Positions 11,085 through 23,261 of a stretch of 64,000 bases of DNA are shown one piece after another (within the stretch, counting starts at the first letter, position 1; each line of letters starts with the position of its first letter). This DNA comes from Ahaetulla prasina (taxonomy: Eukaryota; Chordata; Lepidosauria; Squamata; Colubridae). The position numbers and the translations under genes are program-made. The notes beneath the pieces were generated by a model. That model worked only from the letters and a program-made list of their open reading frames with translations, ran no database searches and was not told the origin of the DNA. Location of the stretch: assembly GCF_028640845.1 (NCBI RefSeq), contig NC_080548.1, positions 8,240,314 through 8,304,313 of the forward strand, read 5' to 3'.

Positions 11085-11713
11085 AGATTTAGATTAGATT
11101 AGATTAGATTTATTTGATTTCTATACCACCCTTCTCCCGAAGGACTCGGGGCGGTTTACAGCCAACATAAAACAATATTATCAATATTATCAATAAAATT
11201 AAAAACAATTTTAAAAATCTGATTCAATTTGGCTAACCCCATTAAAATTAGTAATAAAACAATAATAAAACCCCAATTAAAAATCATATTACATTACGCC
11301 AGACCTGCGCGGTGAAACAAAAAGGTCTTGAGATCGCGTCAGAAGGTCCGGAGGTTGGGGAGTAAGCGTAACCTCAGAGGCAGTTCATTCCAGAGGGTAG
11401 GTGCCCCCACAGAGAAGGCTCTCCCCCTGGGGGTCACCAGCTGACATTGTTTGGCTGACGGCACCCTGAGGAGACCCTCTCTGTGGGAGCGCACAGGTTG
11501 ATGGGAGGCTATTGGTGGCAGCAGGCGGTCCCGTAAATAGCCTGGTCCTATGCCATGGAGCGCTTTAAAGGTGGTAACCAACACCTTGAATTGCAGCCGG
11601 AAACCACCAGCAACCAGTGCAGCTTGCGCAGGAGAGGTGTTATATGGGAGCTTCGAGTAGCTCCCTCTATTACCCGTGCAGCCGCATTCTGGACCAGTTG
11701 GAGTCTCCAAAAT
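11085..11713 (-). mobile_element. L2-like LINE (copy F), 5'-truncated
   Basis: The 3' tail is an AGATT/TTTA-rich run at 11090-11118. The hairpin CCACCCTTCTCCCGAAGGAC...GGGGCGG follows, then the C-terminal coding end on the minus strand (11710-11339, 123 codons), where blocks such as VRSHREGLLRVPSAKQC and GRAFSVGAPTLWNELP are intact. The N-terminal part of this short ORF departs from the other copies, so frameshifts are present. Only the last 0.6 kb of the LINE remains. Confidence 0.85.
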
Positions 11714-11788
11714 ACAGTATGTTAAAAATTAGCATGACAGTTCTATAAATGTATTAGAAATATACTGTATATGTACTTGAATAATTAT

Positions 11789-11830
11789 GTGTGTGTATGT
11801 GTGTATGTATGTTTGTATGTATGTATGTAT
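11789..11830. repeat. (GTAT)n/(GT)n microsatellite
   Basis: Imperfect GTGT/GTAT run. Confidence 0.9.
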
Positions 11831-12384
11831 TCAAAAAAAAAGGAAGAGTTAGGTTATGGTAACCAGCAATCCCTACAAATAATCCCACATACCTATTCCA
11901 CTTTTCATTTTATGGTAGTTTAATCATGTGGATCTGATGAAACAAACTGCAGATCACAGCAGCTTATGGCTTTTAATAAAGTTTGATCATCCCAAAAGAT
12001 GATACCAGACTCTTTCTGAACGTCAGTTAAAATAATGTACTGACTGTGGCTTAAAGGATTCAGATTCAGTGTAGTCAAGAGAGTAAATCCATCTAAGGAC
12101 AGATAGGAGAGAAGGATCAGGCAGTGACAGACACAACAAAAAGGTGTATTGAAAGATAACAATTACTTTTTTCCTCTACAAATTTGCCTTCTATAGTGCT
12201 CAAATAATTGTTATATGCCCAACTGATAAGAAAGTACTTAATTACAAATAAGGATGTTTGGCATAGAAACAGCAATTTTGGTGAAACATCAAGGGATGAA
12301 CAATTCCATTCAAAGTTGTAAAACATGCTCAGTAACATAATGGACATATCAATAAAAAATAAGAGGACTTGTTTTGGTCTGGCT

Positions 12385-12600
12385 AGAAAGTGGGAGACTA
12401 TGAGTTCAAGTCCCACATTATCCATGGAGGACAACTAGGTGATCTTGGGCCAGTCATTCTCTCTCAGCCCAATCCACCTCACAGGGCTGCTGTTGTGGAG
12501 AAAATTGGAGAAGGAAGATTTGTTGGATATGTTCTCCACCTGGAGTTATTTGTAAAAATAATAATAAAGGCAGGATACAAATACCTAAGATCAAGTAAAG
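12385..12600 (+). mobile_element. tRNA-derived SINE, old copy
   Basis: It has GAGTTCAAGTCCCAC (B-box region), then TGATCTTGGGCCAGTCATTC, CCACCTCACAGGGCTGCTGTTGTGG and an AATAATAATAAAGG tail. This is the common squamate tRNA SINE body in plus orientation. Confidence 0.65.
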
Positions 12601-13245
12601 TAAAGTTGAATACTAGGAATAGTGTGTGGTTTGCTATGATTTTTCTTGAACACTATATCAGCTGGTGTGGCTTTGGTAACAAGAAACACAACAGGAAAAT
12701 AAAAATTCTAATTTAGACTAAGGCCACCCAATATTTTGCTACTATAAAAAGTCAAAAAATCTGAAGTTAGATTTTTGACAGTAAAAGAGATGGGTTCAGG
12801 CATATTGAAATTGCAACTTCATCATGTGGTCTTATTGCTAAGAAAAGCCATGTAAAAATTGAGCCATTTGTAAACTTACATCATTCTGAGATTCTAAGAT
12901 TTTATTTTGATTTTGGCTCTTATCATTTTTAATGAATATGGTTAATGAGTGATAATCAGTTGCATATTATTCATTTTGACAAGCTAATGATGTGAGCAGA
13001 AAAGATATATAAAAATAAAGACAAAATCACCTTAAAGATGTTGAAGAAATTTGACCAGTGTGAAATCTGGTGCAAATTGAACTGATTTATACTTTTGAGA
13101 TCCATGTGTAGATTTGCACAGAACTAGATTTTGCATTTCTCTAATTTTTTTCATGTAGTTCAGTCCTTGGCTTACAAAAAAGGAAATGGATAAATCCTAT
13201 TTAAAAGTAAGCAAGTTGTAGAAATAAATTTCTAAATATATACAC

Positions 13246-13494
13246 CAGAGATAGTATTTAGCAGGTTCTGACCAGTTCTGAAGAACCGGTAGCAGAAATT
13301 TTGAGTAGTACGAAGAACCGGTAAATACTAACTCTGACTGGCCCCGCCCCCACCTATTCTCTGCCTCCCGAGTCCCAGCTGATTGGGAGGAAATGGGGAT
13401 TTTGCAGAATCCTTCCCCTGCCACGCCCACCAAACCATGTCCACCAAGCCATGCCCACAAAACCAGTAGTAAACATTTTTGAATCACACCACTG
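13246..13494. mobile_element. hAT-like MITE, 8-bp TSD
   Basis: The 249-bp element is flanked by perfect 8-bp repeats ATATACAC (13238-13245 and 13495-13502). It starts CAGAGATAG and ends CACACCACTG. The interior has several GAACCGGTA motifs and a CCACGCCCACC segment typical of this group in the window. Confidence 0.85.
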
Positions 13495-13592
13495 ATATAC
13501 ACACATGGAGAAACATTTTAATGAGTTTCTGTTTAAAATGTATTTCTGTGTCATGAACTAAAATATAAAAGACAGACATATAACTAAGTATA

Positions 13593-13596
<4 letters not shown>

Positions 13597-13643
<47 letters not shown>
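13597..13643. repeat. (CA)n microsatellite
   Basis: About 23 uninterrupted CA units. Confidence 0.99.
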
Positions 13644-13644
<1 letters not shown>

Positions 13645-13645
<1 letters not shown>

Positions 13646-15712
13646 CCACCATGTACCATTTCCTTTGTGATACAGTACATTCACAATAAAATTTTATTAG
13701 CTCCTGGATTAGCTGAGTGAAAATCCTATTTCAACATTCTGCTTCCCTAATTACTTCTGGTTGGTTGCCAATACTGTGGGTAGATTAAAAAATGTAATTT
13801 TTTTTCCAGATTTTGCATATTTGCAAATATGTTCCCTCTGAATATTTTGTTCCTTTCTTGTCTCATTACTTTGATTCCACACATGAGAAATTCATTTCTT
13901 CAACTCCCTACTTTTCCTCCTTTCTCTTTACTGCTTCCATTCATGTTTGCAGTCTTCCCATCCAACCATCACTTCAAGTTCAAATCAATGGACAGGCTTT
14001 GGACAAAGTCTCTTTCTCAGCTGAATCCATCTCACATGATTATTATAAGGGGGAAGCGGGAGAACTATCTTCAGTGTGGAATACTGGATGAGCTCCCGAA
14101 ACCGAGCTGACATTCAGCTTCCCCTTCAACTCCAATGATCAATGAGTGACTTTAGGCCAGTTCTTCTCCCTCAGCATAACCTCCTTGATGAGGTTCGTGT
14201 TACTGAAACCCTAGGGAAAGGACAGCACAATCAAGTTTTCCAGAAGAAGCACAGAAAAACACATGACTCTGAATAAAGAAATAATACATGGGGAAAAGGA
14301 CCAAAAGCGAGAGGCAGCTGAAAGGAGTGAAAATCACTCTGACTGATCTGTCACACCTCAAAAATAAATAAATAAAGATATCTGAGGCTTAATATTATAC
14401 CAACTTCATGTTGCTTCCGAGGAAAAAAAGAATTATCTTGGTGAAAAAAGCCTGCAAGTGTTATTCCACAGAGATGTTGCAAAGCTCATTAAATATGAAA
14501 ATTGCCTCACATAGACGGGGCAGAAGAGTCTTCTCCTGTGCGGTCAGGAATGTTTAACAATCCTTCACCATCCTTTTGTTAACCATATTCAATTCTTCTC
14601 TCCATTTAAACTTTTCTTTTGAACTTCCAATCTAATTATCTCAAGGGATGAAGAGTTGGCCCTTAATTTGAAAACATGTTATTTTAGGCAGCCCTCTTTA
14701 ATAAAACATAGGGAAGAATCTTCTCTTTGCCCACCCTTTTCTTATTTTACCAGCAGGATGAAAGAATTCCCAGTAGGGCTGGACCTCGGCAATGGAAACA
14801 AGTAATTAGGTCAAGTTGTTCTTCAAGATTAAAAGCCACAGGAGGAAGAAACGGGAATACTTCTCCAAATAAATCCATCTTGTTTCTAAACAGAGGCTGA
14901 TGAAACTAGAGCTCCAGTGATGCATGGCAGGGGTTCTCAAATATCAAACATATGTTCAGGTACAATATGCTTAACCAAAACCCAGGCAAACTAATAACTG
15001 GAATTGCACAATACACCGAGAACTTGGTTAGAGATTTGTTTTTACAAATTAGTTTGATGCCTGGACCCAGGTCATTTGGTTAACTGAATTTATGAATGCA
15101 GCCAATGAAGGATTATGATATAAAAATGTGGATTGCAATCCAGGTTGCAGCCCAACATATTTGTTTTTGGTTTAGGAACCAACAAACTCCAATGGTTTAC
15201 AAAAAGGCTACAGCTGTACAGGTGTTCTTGTTATTACTTTAAGTAGTAATAAACTCCTAGCCAATTAGCTTTCTCTGCATTGAACAAGAAAAAAAGGGGA
15301 TTAATGTCCCTCTCCCCGCTTCTTCAAGGCAGTGAGAAAAACTGTCTTCCTGCTACCCCAAAGGAATGAAGGTAGGGGCTGCTCTTTTTTAGAAGATGTC
15401 TGAAAAATGGAAGGTGGGCCATGGGGGATTTGTGTGTGCCCTTCATTGTCCAGTCTATGAACTGATGTAACTAATATTCCATGCAGTAGATGGATGCTAA
15501 ATTTTAATAAAAAATAAAACAACACAAAATAGACTTTAGTGGAAATGCACATGGACATTCAGGTTTATTTTTATAAACAAAAACTCACAAACTGAATGTC
15601 CAAGGAAAGCAATTTCTCAGCTGCTCCAATTCAAATAGCTACCATTGACTTAAAAGTCATTATGTGATAATTTATGACAGCTGAGCAAAAGAACAGAAAC
15701 TTTTAAGGTAAC
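13645..15712. other. Intron, mostly nothing recognised
   Basis: Apart from the SINE relic at 14125-14220, no feature is seen. The overlapping open frames at 13813-14110 show no domain. Confidence 0.5.
14125..14220 (+). mobile_element. SINE relic
   Basis: GAGTGACTTTAGGCCAGTTC followed by CTCCCTCAGCATAACCTCC matches the middle of the squamate tRNA SINE. The ends are lost. Confidence 0.45.
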
Positions 15713-15720
15713 CACCTGGG

Positions 15721-15857
15721 CAGTGGTGGGGTTCAGCCAGTTCGCCCCACTTCGGGAGAACCGGTTGTTAACTTTCTGAGCAGTTTGGTGAACTGGTTGT
15801 TGGAAGAAATCATTAGGGCAGAGAACCGGTTGTTAAATTATTTGAATCCCACCACTG
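15721..15857. mobile_element. hAT-like MITE
   Basis: This 137-bp element has inverted ends CAGTGGTGGGGTTCA and TTTGAATCCCACCACTG. Its flanks CACCTGGG and CACCCAGG look like an 8-bp duplication with two changes. It is an inverted near-copy of 22277-22410, with ACCGGTTGTTAA motifs inside. Confidence 0.85.
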
Positions 15858-15865
15858 CACCCAGG

Positions 15866-16623
15866 TGTTCATAGAGAGGTCAGTCTCAGAAGGAACAATC
15901 TTCCAGATCTCACTGAAGATAACCTCCAATAAAATCACTGAGCACAATTTTGGGTTACATTCCTTGGAAATATGCAACATGTTATGCAAACTAATAAGAA
16001 TCACCTGGGGTTGTCATCTTTAATCACCATCATCCATTCTCATATTACATTTGCAGGCTAAACAATTCTTATGGAAACAAAGGACCACAGTGACATGCTT
16101 AATTCACTTCAAACAAAATAATAGGAAATAGAAAACCCACAAGTTATTTGAGTTTATCTCTGAGTGCAACATTAATCCTCAACCACCCAAAAAATCAAAA
16201 CGAACTGATCCCTCCTAGCCAAATGTTAGTATTTGCATTTCAGCAATACAGCCTTTCCCTGCATTTTTGCATTTTCAAAGCTGGAATATGAAACCTAAGA
16301 CTATCAGTGCATTTAATTCCTTAAATGATGATTTTTGCTAAAACTGGCCACAATTAATGTCCTGAAACTATTATTGTTTTGAGCCATCAATAATAATTGC
16401 AAGCCAATTTATATCATCATCATCATCATCCCTAATGACAAGATGGAGAATAAGTGGTCAACGCTTTTGCAACAATAGTAGATCCTGAGATGCAGTAGAA
16501 CAATGGAAGGGAGCAGTGGAAAACCCCCGGGCAAGCTGAATGTCAACTTGAAAACTGAAAACTGAAACTAATAATTATCTCTGGGTGAGACATTTAATCA
16601 TATATATATATAAATCATATATA
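15866..16623. other. Intron, nothing recognised
   Basis: Contains a short ATC run at 16414-16430 only. 17500-18200 and 18365-19296 are likewise without recognised features. Confidence 0.5.
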
Positions 16624-17000
16624 AGTAGTCCTTGACTTATGTCTAGTCTTTAAACTATTGTTCAAAGTTACAACAGCTTTGGAAAAAGTGACCTGTACTC
16701 AAATTTATGACCATCACACCACCATTGATCGCAATCTGAGTGCTTTGCAACTAGCTCACATTTATGATAAGTTGTACCATCCTACTGTTACATGATCACA
16801 ATTTGCAACTTTTTTTTTTTGCTAATTTAAAAAAAAGGGCAAAAAATGAGCATTGGAGAAACTAGGTTCACTTAGCAACCATGGATTTACTTAACAATTG
16901 CCATAACAATTGTAAAATTGGACCCAACACATCTTATGACTACAATAACGTATGATGGACTTGGATGCCAATTGTGTTTGTAAGTTGAGCATTGCCTGTA
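16624..17000. mobile_element. TIR MITE of the GTAGTCCTTGACTTA family
   Basis: It starts AAGTAGTCCTTGACTTATG and contains TTATGACCATCAC and TTAGCAACCATGG segments shared with 49054-49472 and 51204-51507. Its right end is worn. The superfamily is not clear from the target site. Confidence 0.6.
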
Positions 17001-17222
17001 ATCAAGCAATATATTTGCCCACAGAGCTTAAATTTTACTTTTCTGCTCTGAAATATGAACTTATGTAAACTGTATGCATAAAGAAACTGCAAGTGGAAGC
17101 ACAGATATATCAAATGAAGATTATTATTATTTTTTTGTCTTGGAAGAGGTAAGGATCAGTGCTGGGGAAAGATTAATTTAGCCTGCTAATCCTAAATGGC
17201 CACATGTGTTAGAATGCATTAA

Positions 17223-17282
17223 AGGTAGTTCTCAACTTATATTCACAACTGGGACCAGAACATCCATTGCTAGGTGATGCAG
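17223..17282. mobile_element. Fragment of the GTAGTCCTTGAC family
   Basis: GGTAGTTCTCAACTTATATTC is a left-end remnant of the MITE family described at 16624-17000. Confidence 0.45.
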
Positions 17283-17284
17283 CA

Positions 17285-17500
17285 ATGGATGTTGCTGAGT
17301 TGCACCTGATTTATGACCTTAGCCTTCCTAACTGCTGGTAACTGCCTGGACAAGTCATGGTTTTCTAGGAACTTTTCTGAAAATGGTTTGCCATTTCTTA
17401 GGACTGAGAGAGAGTGGCCCAAAATTATCCATTTGGATATGTGCCTAAGGCAGGTCTAAAACTTCTGATTTCTATCCTGGTGCTTTTAACCACATGCTTT
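17285..17500 (-). mobile_element. tRNA-derived SINE, old copy
   Basis: In plus order it shows AACTGCTGGTAACTGCCTGG, CCATTTCTTAGGACTGAGAG and GTGCTTTTAACCACATGC, matching the minus orientation of the family at 7290-7545. Confidence 0.6.
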
Positions 17501-18208
17501 TTATTTTCTGCCCATGGCTATGATCACTATCCTGAAGTTATCTATGCTTTTAAAGATGCAAGTCACAACTTGAACAAATTTTAATCATTAAAAGGGAGTT
17601 AGAAGCATTTTAAATAAAGAAAAATTCAATTGATCTTTGTCCCATTTTTTGTTCTTATTGATGTCTAAAGATTGAAAAAAGAAACAGTCCTACATGGGTT
17701 GAAGGAGAGGATTTCATAGCTAGTGATTCAAAAGACAAGTTAATCTCAGAAAATGGGCTTTGCTTCTTTAAAAGCATAGTGTTTTGTCCTTGTTTGAAGC
17801 TTTGGAAATGAATCTAATAAGCATATTTTCTGCATTCTGCCTTCCCAGTGACAGTGGTGGCGATCTGCGGCTCTCCAACCGTAGCTCAAATAGAGTGCTC
17901 AGCAAATCATACACTGACAATGCTAAATGGTATGGGAGGAAAGGGTTGAAACCTGGTGGTTTTTTGTATTTAGTTATTTTGACTTTCTTCAAACTGAAAC
18001 TAAATATGGTACCAGGGAAGTGATGAAAGAATGAAAGGCTACTTGCTATAAACAAAACCAGCAAGAATCATTTGCAAAATAATCTAGAAGAATAACACCT
18101 CCTCTGCTATTTATTACAGAAGTCTGCCCCCTTTTTTCCCCCAATTGTACCTGTGACTCTGAGAAAAGATGGGGCTGCTTTAATAAGTTGACTCATCTGA
18201 CTCAGTAA

Positions 18209-18356
18209 CAGTGGTGGGTTGCCCCCGGTTCAGACCGGTTCACAAGAACCGGTAGTAAAACTGGCAGGTGGCTCCACCCACTGACCCAGATGTCATCAGG
18301 AAGCGCGTGGAGTCCTGTTGCGAACCGGTAGTAAAATTAAGTAGAACCCAACCCTG
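18209..18356. mobile_element. hAT-like MITE, 8-bp TSD
   Basis: The 148-bp element has perfect flanking repeats CTCAGTAA (18201-18208 and 18357-18364). Its ends are CAGTGGTGGGTTGC and AGAACCCAACCCTG. The interior has ACCGGTTCACAAGAACCGGT, an internal palindrome. Confidence 0.92.
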
Positions 18357-19296
18357 CTCAGTAATGTTAACACAACTCTTTAAGCAGCCATATCTTTTTC
18401 AGGTATACAAGAAAGGCTGAAAAAAGGCTGATTGTTTTAATAAAGAAAGGGATATGCTGTGCTTGTGTGAGCCTGAAAGCTCTTTTTTCAATTTTTCTCA
18501 AAGCACGCACACCCCTAAAATTATGCAAATTGAAAAAAGTACAGCTTGACATCTTACTAACCTATTGAAATTCTAATTGTTAATAGTCATTTTCTCTCTC
18601 TACTTTGTATCAAAACATATAGGAAGAATAGGCCTGCCAATTTTCTTTCAAATCTTTAGCTTCCAAATATTTTCAGTCATTTTAATTCCACCTAATGTTC
18701 AGGCATTTTGTACTATTGCACAATAATCATTTCAGCAGCAACAAAATTAGCTTTCTGTTCTATTATTACTAAAAACACAGTCTCTTTTTCTTTCCAGTAT
18801 ATTTGCACATAGCTTTACAGTTATTGCAGCCTACTTCATCATTTTTCATTTTGATCCCTCCAGAGAACTGCTTCAAAATGCAGCTGCCTGCTTTGGAATT
18901 TCTATCCAAACCTACTCATAATGCCACTCTTTGGGAAATAAACAACAAGCCAAAATTCAGCAGCTTCTTCCAAAATTCAAGCAGTAACAATAATTATCAG
19001 ATGTTTTTCCATCACCTTGTATGTCAGCCTAAATCCCATCCTGGCTACCTTTGGTTGGTACTTGGCAGAAAAGGATGGTGTGCCAGGAAGTCAGAAGAAA
19101 AGATGGGATGGGAGCAAAACTAAAAATTCAATCCTAGCACTTATGCTTTTAAAATCAGAAATAGTAATATAGCGTGAACTGGAAAAGTATGTTTTGCAAA
19201 CTAACCCTATTGGGGTTTATTCAGCAAATAAGCTACAGAAGACCAAGGTAGGGAACCAGTGCATAGACTTATTTGCTAGAGACGCCCTGAGAAACT

Positions 19297-20395
19297 ATTT
19301 TTTTTTATTTATTTATTTTTGTCAAGCATGTATTAGATAACAGATATAAGTATAAACATGATTATGAATACATGAAATGGATACAAATAAAAAAGATTGT
19401 CAGACCTGGAAGCCATATTTTATCTTTGTGCCTTCGGGTTCCAGGCCTACCACAATCCTACTGTGGGAAGTTGGGAGTGGGGGATAGCACAGAGTGAAGT
19501 AGATTATAGCCATAATAAAATTCTTTGTAGAAAGTCAAGGCCAAGAGGCCCTGTAGCTGTGTCAAGAAGGAGAGGAGGATATATTCTATTCCAGACTGGA
19601 TATGATTGGAGACGTGGTGGACATGCGGGTGATGTGGGCAAGGTCTTGAACTTTCTTTTGGGTGAGAAAAAACCCGGAAGCTCTCAGATTCAGGTTTTCC
19701 CAGATGTGCCAATATGACCTCTCTAATAAAAGTTAACTTTGAGGAACTTCAAGTCTCAGAGTTTGATTTCGTTGTGGGTGTTACTTGGAATCCTGACAGG
19801 GATATTAGGACAGGGATGGTAGGCACGCTGGTGCACTTATGCATGCCTCTTACAGACCTCTTAGGAATGGGGTGAAGTCAACAGTAGACAGTCTAAGGTT
19901 AAAATTTGGGGGGTTTGGGGAAGAAACCACAGAGTCAGGTAGTGCATTCCAGGCATTGACCACTTTGTTTCTGAAGTCGTATTTTCTGCAATCGAGTTTG
20001 GAGTGGTTTACCTTAAGTTTGTATCTATTGTGTGCTTGTGTATCATTGTGGTTGAAGCTGAAGTAGTCATTGGCAGGTAGGACATTGTAGAAGATAATTT
20101 TATGTGCTACCCTTAGGTCAGACCGAAGGCGGCATAGTTCTAAATTGTCTAAGCCCAAAATTTCAAGTCTAGTGGCATAAGCACTTGCAAGCAGAGGAGT
20201 GGAGGACTCTTCTTGTGAAATATCTCTGGACTTGCTCAATTGTATTAATGTCTGATATGCAGTGCAGGTTCCTGACAGATGAGCTGTATTCGAGAATTGG
20301 TCTAGCAAATGTATTGTATCCTCTAGTTAGCAATACAATATTACCAGAGAAGAAGCTATGCAAGATTAGGTTAACAACTCTTAATGCTTTTTAAT
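19297..20395 (-). mobile_element. CR1/jockey-group LINE 3' end, split by a solo LTR
   Basis: The A/T-rich 3' tail lies at 19297-19397 and the UTR and coding end at 19799-20395, with the LTR 19398-19798 between them. On the minus strand two overlapping frames encode the RT C-terminus: RPILEYSSSVRN (before 20308) and RLRSDLRVAHKIIFY, then VVNAWNALPDSVV. A frameshift separates them near 20250. The 3' UTR shares GTGCCTACC(A/G)T-type sequence with 9482-9611 and 10800-10990. Confidence 0.75.
19398..19798 (+). repeat. Solo LTR of the element B family
   Basis: The 401-bp sequence starts TGTCAGACCTGGAAGCC and ends TCCTGACA. It aligns along its length with the LTR at 44095-44508 in inverse orientation, including the GTGGGAAGTTGGGAG and CCCAGATGTGCCAAT blocks. 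The flanks AAGAT and GGGAT may be a decayed 5-bp duplication. No internal sequence follows, so it is a solo LTR formed by recombination between LTRs. Confidence 0.85.
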
Positions 20396-22268
20396 GTTGT
20401 TATAGTGGGCTCTGGATTGGAAGTTTTAAAGCATGGGGTATCCCTTGATTCTTTAAATAGCTCTTAATGTAGTTCTTGGTTGAGTGTTACTATGTCTCAG
20501 GAACCATCTCAGAAATTGTCAGATGAGATCATAATCTTGCATAAGCCAATTTTGGAAATGCTTAACTTGCTAAGGATAATGTAAAATGTTTAATTATAAT
20601 TAGCAGCTGTTCAAAGCCTAGCTTCAATGGGAATATTCATTAGATATTTCCATATGTATCTAAACTACCCCTCCCTCCTCACTTTTGTGCACGTTTTCCA
20701 TAGGCAAACATTCTCTCTCTCCCTCTCTCTCACATGCCTCTACAGGCACATGAACATACCAAGTTTAAGTTTAATGAGGCATCATTCCTTTGGATTGCTG
20801 AAAGGCTTCAGAAGCTGAAAAGAAAACCAAGAGGTTAATAGCTAAGATGCTTGAGGTTCTGCTCATGGGACACCCTTGGAAGAGCAAAGCTTTAGATGTT
20901 TAAATTTAAAAGAAACAGCCCAAGTGATGCTATGCCTTTTGCTCTTGAGTGGAGAGAACACCATTGCAAGCTGGTTCTCTTGTGTAAAGCAAATGCCCTT
21001 GCAAAAACAAATTCAAACTCACTTGTTACATGGAAGAATGGAAACAGGGTCATCTGAACTGCCTTACCCTTCGCAAAATGTTGACTGTGTTGATGTGTGA
21101 AGTAAAATGCTGGCATGATGGGGAGTATACAAGTTTGATAATTAAAGATGTATGCTAGCTATATAAATAAGTAAATAATGTACCAAGACAATAAAGTGCT
21201 GCAATAGGACAAAATAAAAATTCAGGATCAGTAAGTTTTAGAGGTACATATAGTTCTTTATTTCAGTGTCTCTCTTCAAACAGTGAAAGCGTTCTGTTCT
21301 CAATGTGGTGTCTTGGGGTTTTCTGTATTAGGTAAAGAAAGCCTCTACAAACAGGGAATTTAAAGTTTACATTTTATCATTCTTTGTTTATCAAGGTTGT
21401 AACAAAGCTACAATTTTTTTACTATCCCCAAAACTCCAAGTTTATAGAAAGGCAAATATAGATAAGAAATCACTGAGCTTCAACCCTAAATGTGTGCACG
21501 CACACAAAAAGTCTAGAATGGTTTAGCAATGGATTGTTCTCCAGCAGTACCTGATATTGTTGAACTATTCCAATTACAAAGATTCAGTGTCAAACACAAC
21601 CTTAGCCTAAAATCTCCTTCCTGAAACTAAACTGAAATGAAAATTGTATGGTTAATTTTTATATATCTTTGCCGCTACTTGATTTGTCTCATGCTTTTGT
21701 TACTTCTATTTCTTTATCCTTTTAAACTATCTAGCCTGATGAATACTTCTGGAAACCTCACACAATTGCACACCATTTTGCCAAAGTTTTGGTCTGTGTG
21801 AATTTAGCAAAGCTGGCTCTCTAGATTAGCCACAGTGCTACTGAGTTATGTCTACTTTGTGGCTTCGTACAATTTCCAAATTGGTATCAGGAACCATTTG
21901 CATCATAGTGATAAGTCCATTCCCTTAGTTATTTCTAGCCCAATTCCAGGATGTTGCAAGAACGGAGATGAGCTTTTTATGACTTCAGGCAGGTAAAGGG
22001 AAGAAAGAATTAAGTTGCCCTCCAAGGTCATCTTTACCAGGCTTTCACTAAATGGGCCTTCCCTGAGGATTCATAAAATTGAAAAACCTGTTTGTCATAT
22101 ATTAAAACACTGAAATGAGGTAGATCAAATATTATTAAACTTCTGAGCAAAAATTATTAGAAGTAGGACATCCAGCTCCAATTTTAATATAACCTCAAAT
22201 GGTGGCTGGAAAGAAGAAGAGGGATAGAGAAAGGGATAGGCAACAAACAATATTAAAGAAGACTAAAT
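20396..22268. other. Intron, nothing recognised
   Basis: A/T-rich; only a short CTCTCTC-rich run near 20708-20730. Confidence 0.5.
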
Positions 22269-22276
22269 GTTTTATC

Positions 22277-22410
22277 CAGTGGTGGGATTCAAGTAATTTA
22301 ACAACCGGTTCTCTGCCCTAATGATTTCTTCCAACAACCAGTTTGCCAAACTGCTCAGAAAGTTAACTGGTTCTCCCGAAGTGGTGCGAACTGGCTGAAT
22401 CCCACCACTG
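22277..22410. mobile_element. hAT-like MITE, 8-bp TSD
   Basis: The 134-bp element starts CAGTGGTGGGATTCAAG and ends TGAATCCCACCACTG, with perfect flanking repeats GTTTTATC (22269-22276 and 22411-22418). It is the inverse of 15721-15857. Confidence 0.95.
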
Positions 22411-22532
22411 GTTTTATCCCAGCATGCCACTGGAATCCAATCCTGCAAGGAAAATAAAGATTGAAGTGCATTTTTATCTACACCTATTTACCTTTCTCTT
22501 AGCTCTATTTTTAAGAAACTGTTCTCATAAAC

Positions 22533-22825
22533 CGGAGATGGTGAACCTATGGCACACGTGCCGGAAGTGGCATGCAGAGCTATCTTTCCACGCACGCCAG
22601 CCGTTGCCCGTTGTTCTTCCGGGTTCTGCCGCTGGTCTTTGTGTGCACAGGACTGCCAAAAACCGGAACAGTAGCTCCCTGGCATGCATGTGCACACTGG
22701 AAACCAGAAGCTCAGCTTCCTGGAGTGTGCATGCACACGGGTGGGAACTGCTCTTCCGGTTTCTGGCACTCCCCCGGGTGCGCTCCCATTTTGGCACTCG
22801 GTGCCGAAAAGGTTTGCCAACACTG
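22533..22825. mobile_element. hAT-like MITE with GGTGAACCTATGGCAC end
   Basis: The 293-bp CpG-rich element runs from GATGGTGAACCTATGGCAC to CGGTGCCGAAAAGGTTTGCC. Flanks TCATAAAC and CCATAAAC (22525-22532, 22826-22833) form an 8-bp duplication with one change. The interior contains facing copies of TGCATGTGCACAC and GTGTGCATGCACAC. Several overlapping open frames here reflect its base composition and are not genes. Confidence 0.8.
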
Positions 22826-23261
22826 CCATAAACACTGATTTCATTTGTTTCCCTGGAGAGCTGGAGCAAGAAGATATGAGAGGAGACACCTTGTCTTAGG
22901 ACCTATAACATCTGAGGTCCTCTTCCCTTGACTCCAGAGTACTTTTTTAGACAAAGTTTTTGAAAGCAGTTTGATGTAATTGATTGAATAAACCAAAGCA
23001 AACCACAATTGGCTCCGTTTATTGAAAATGCTAACCCATTTGCCATGGATGGGATAGCTGTGGCCATAGGCGTCTGGTATGAAGTGCATGAATTTCCTTA
23101 TTGAGTCACAATGTTACAATGTGCAAACTCCCCATGGTTCCCCACCAGATCAACTATGATGCCTCAGCAACAACAGCCAACTTAGCAAATAGAATAGGCT
23201 TCTGATAGCAATATTTACCACCACCTGGAGAGTTAGAATGTTCCAGTCCTGTCTTAAATTC

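Noticed and set aside
13813..14110. Two overlapping hydrophobic ORFs, considered as a membrane peptide
   Set aside because: Overlapping frames in T-rich DNA with no domain; partly overlaps a SINE-like stretch downstream.
17784..18023. Possible exon after TTCTGCCTTCCCAG at 17850
   Set aside because: The acceptor-like site has no matching downstream donor or recognisable protein motif.
22424..22899. Cluster of long overlapping ORFs on both strands
   Set aside because: They lie inside a CpG-rich MITE (22533-22825) and have no domain or conservation signal; stop codons are rare because of base composition.
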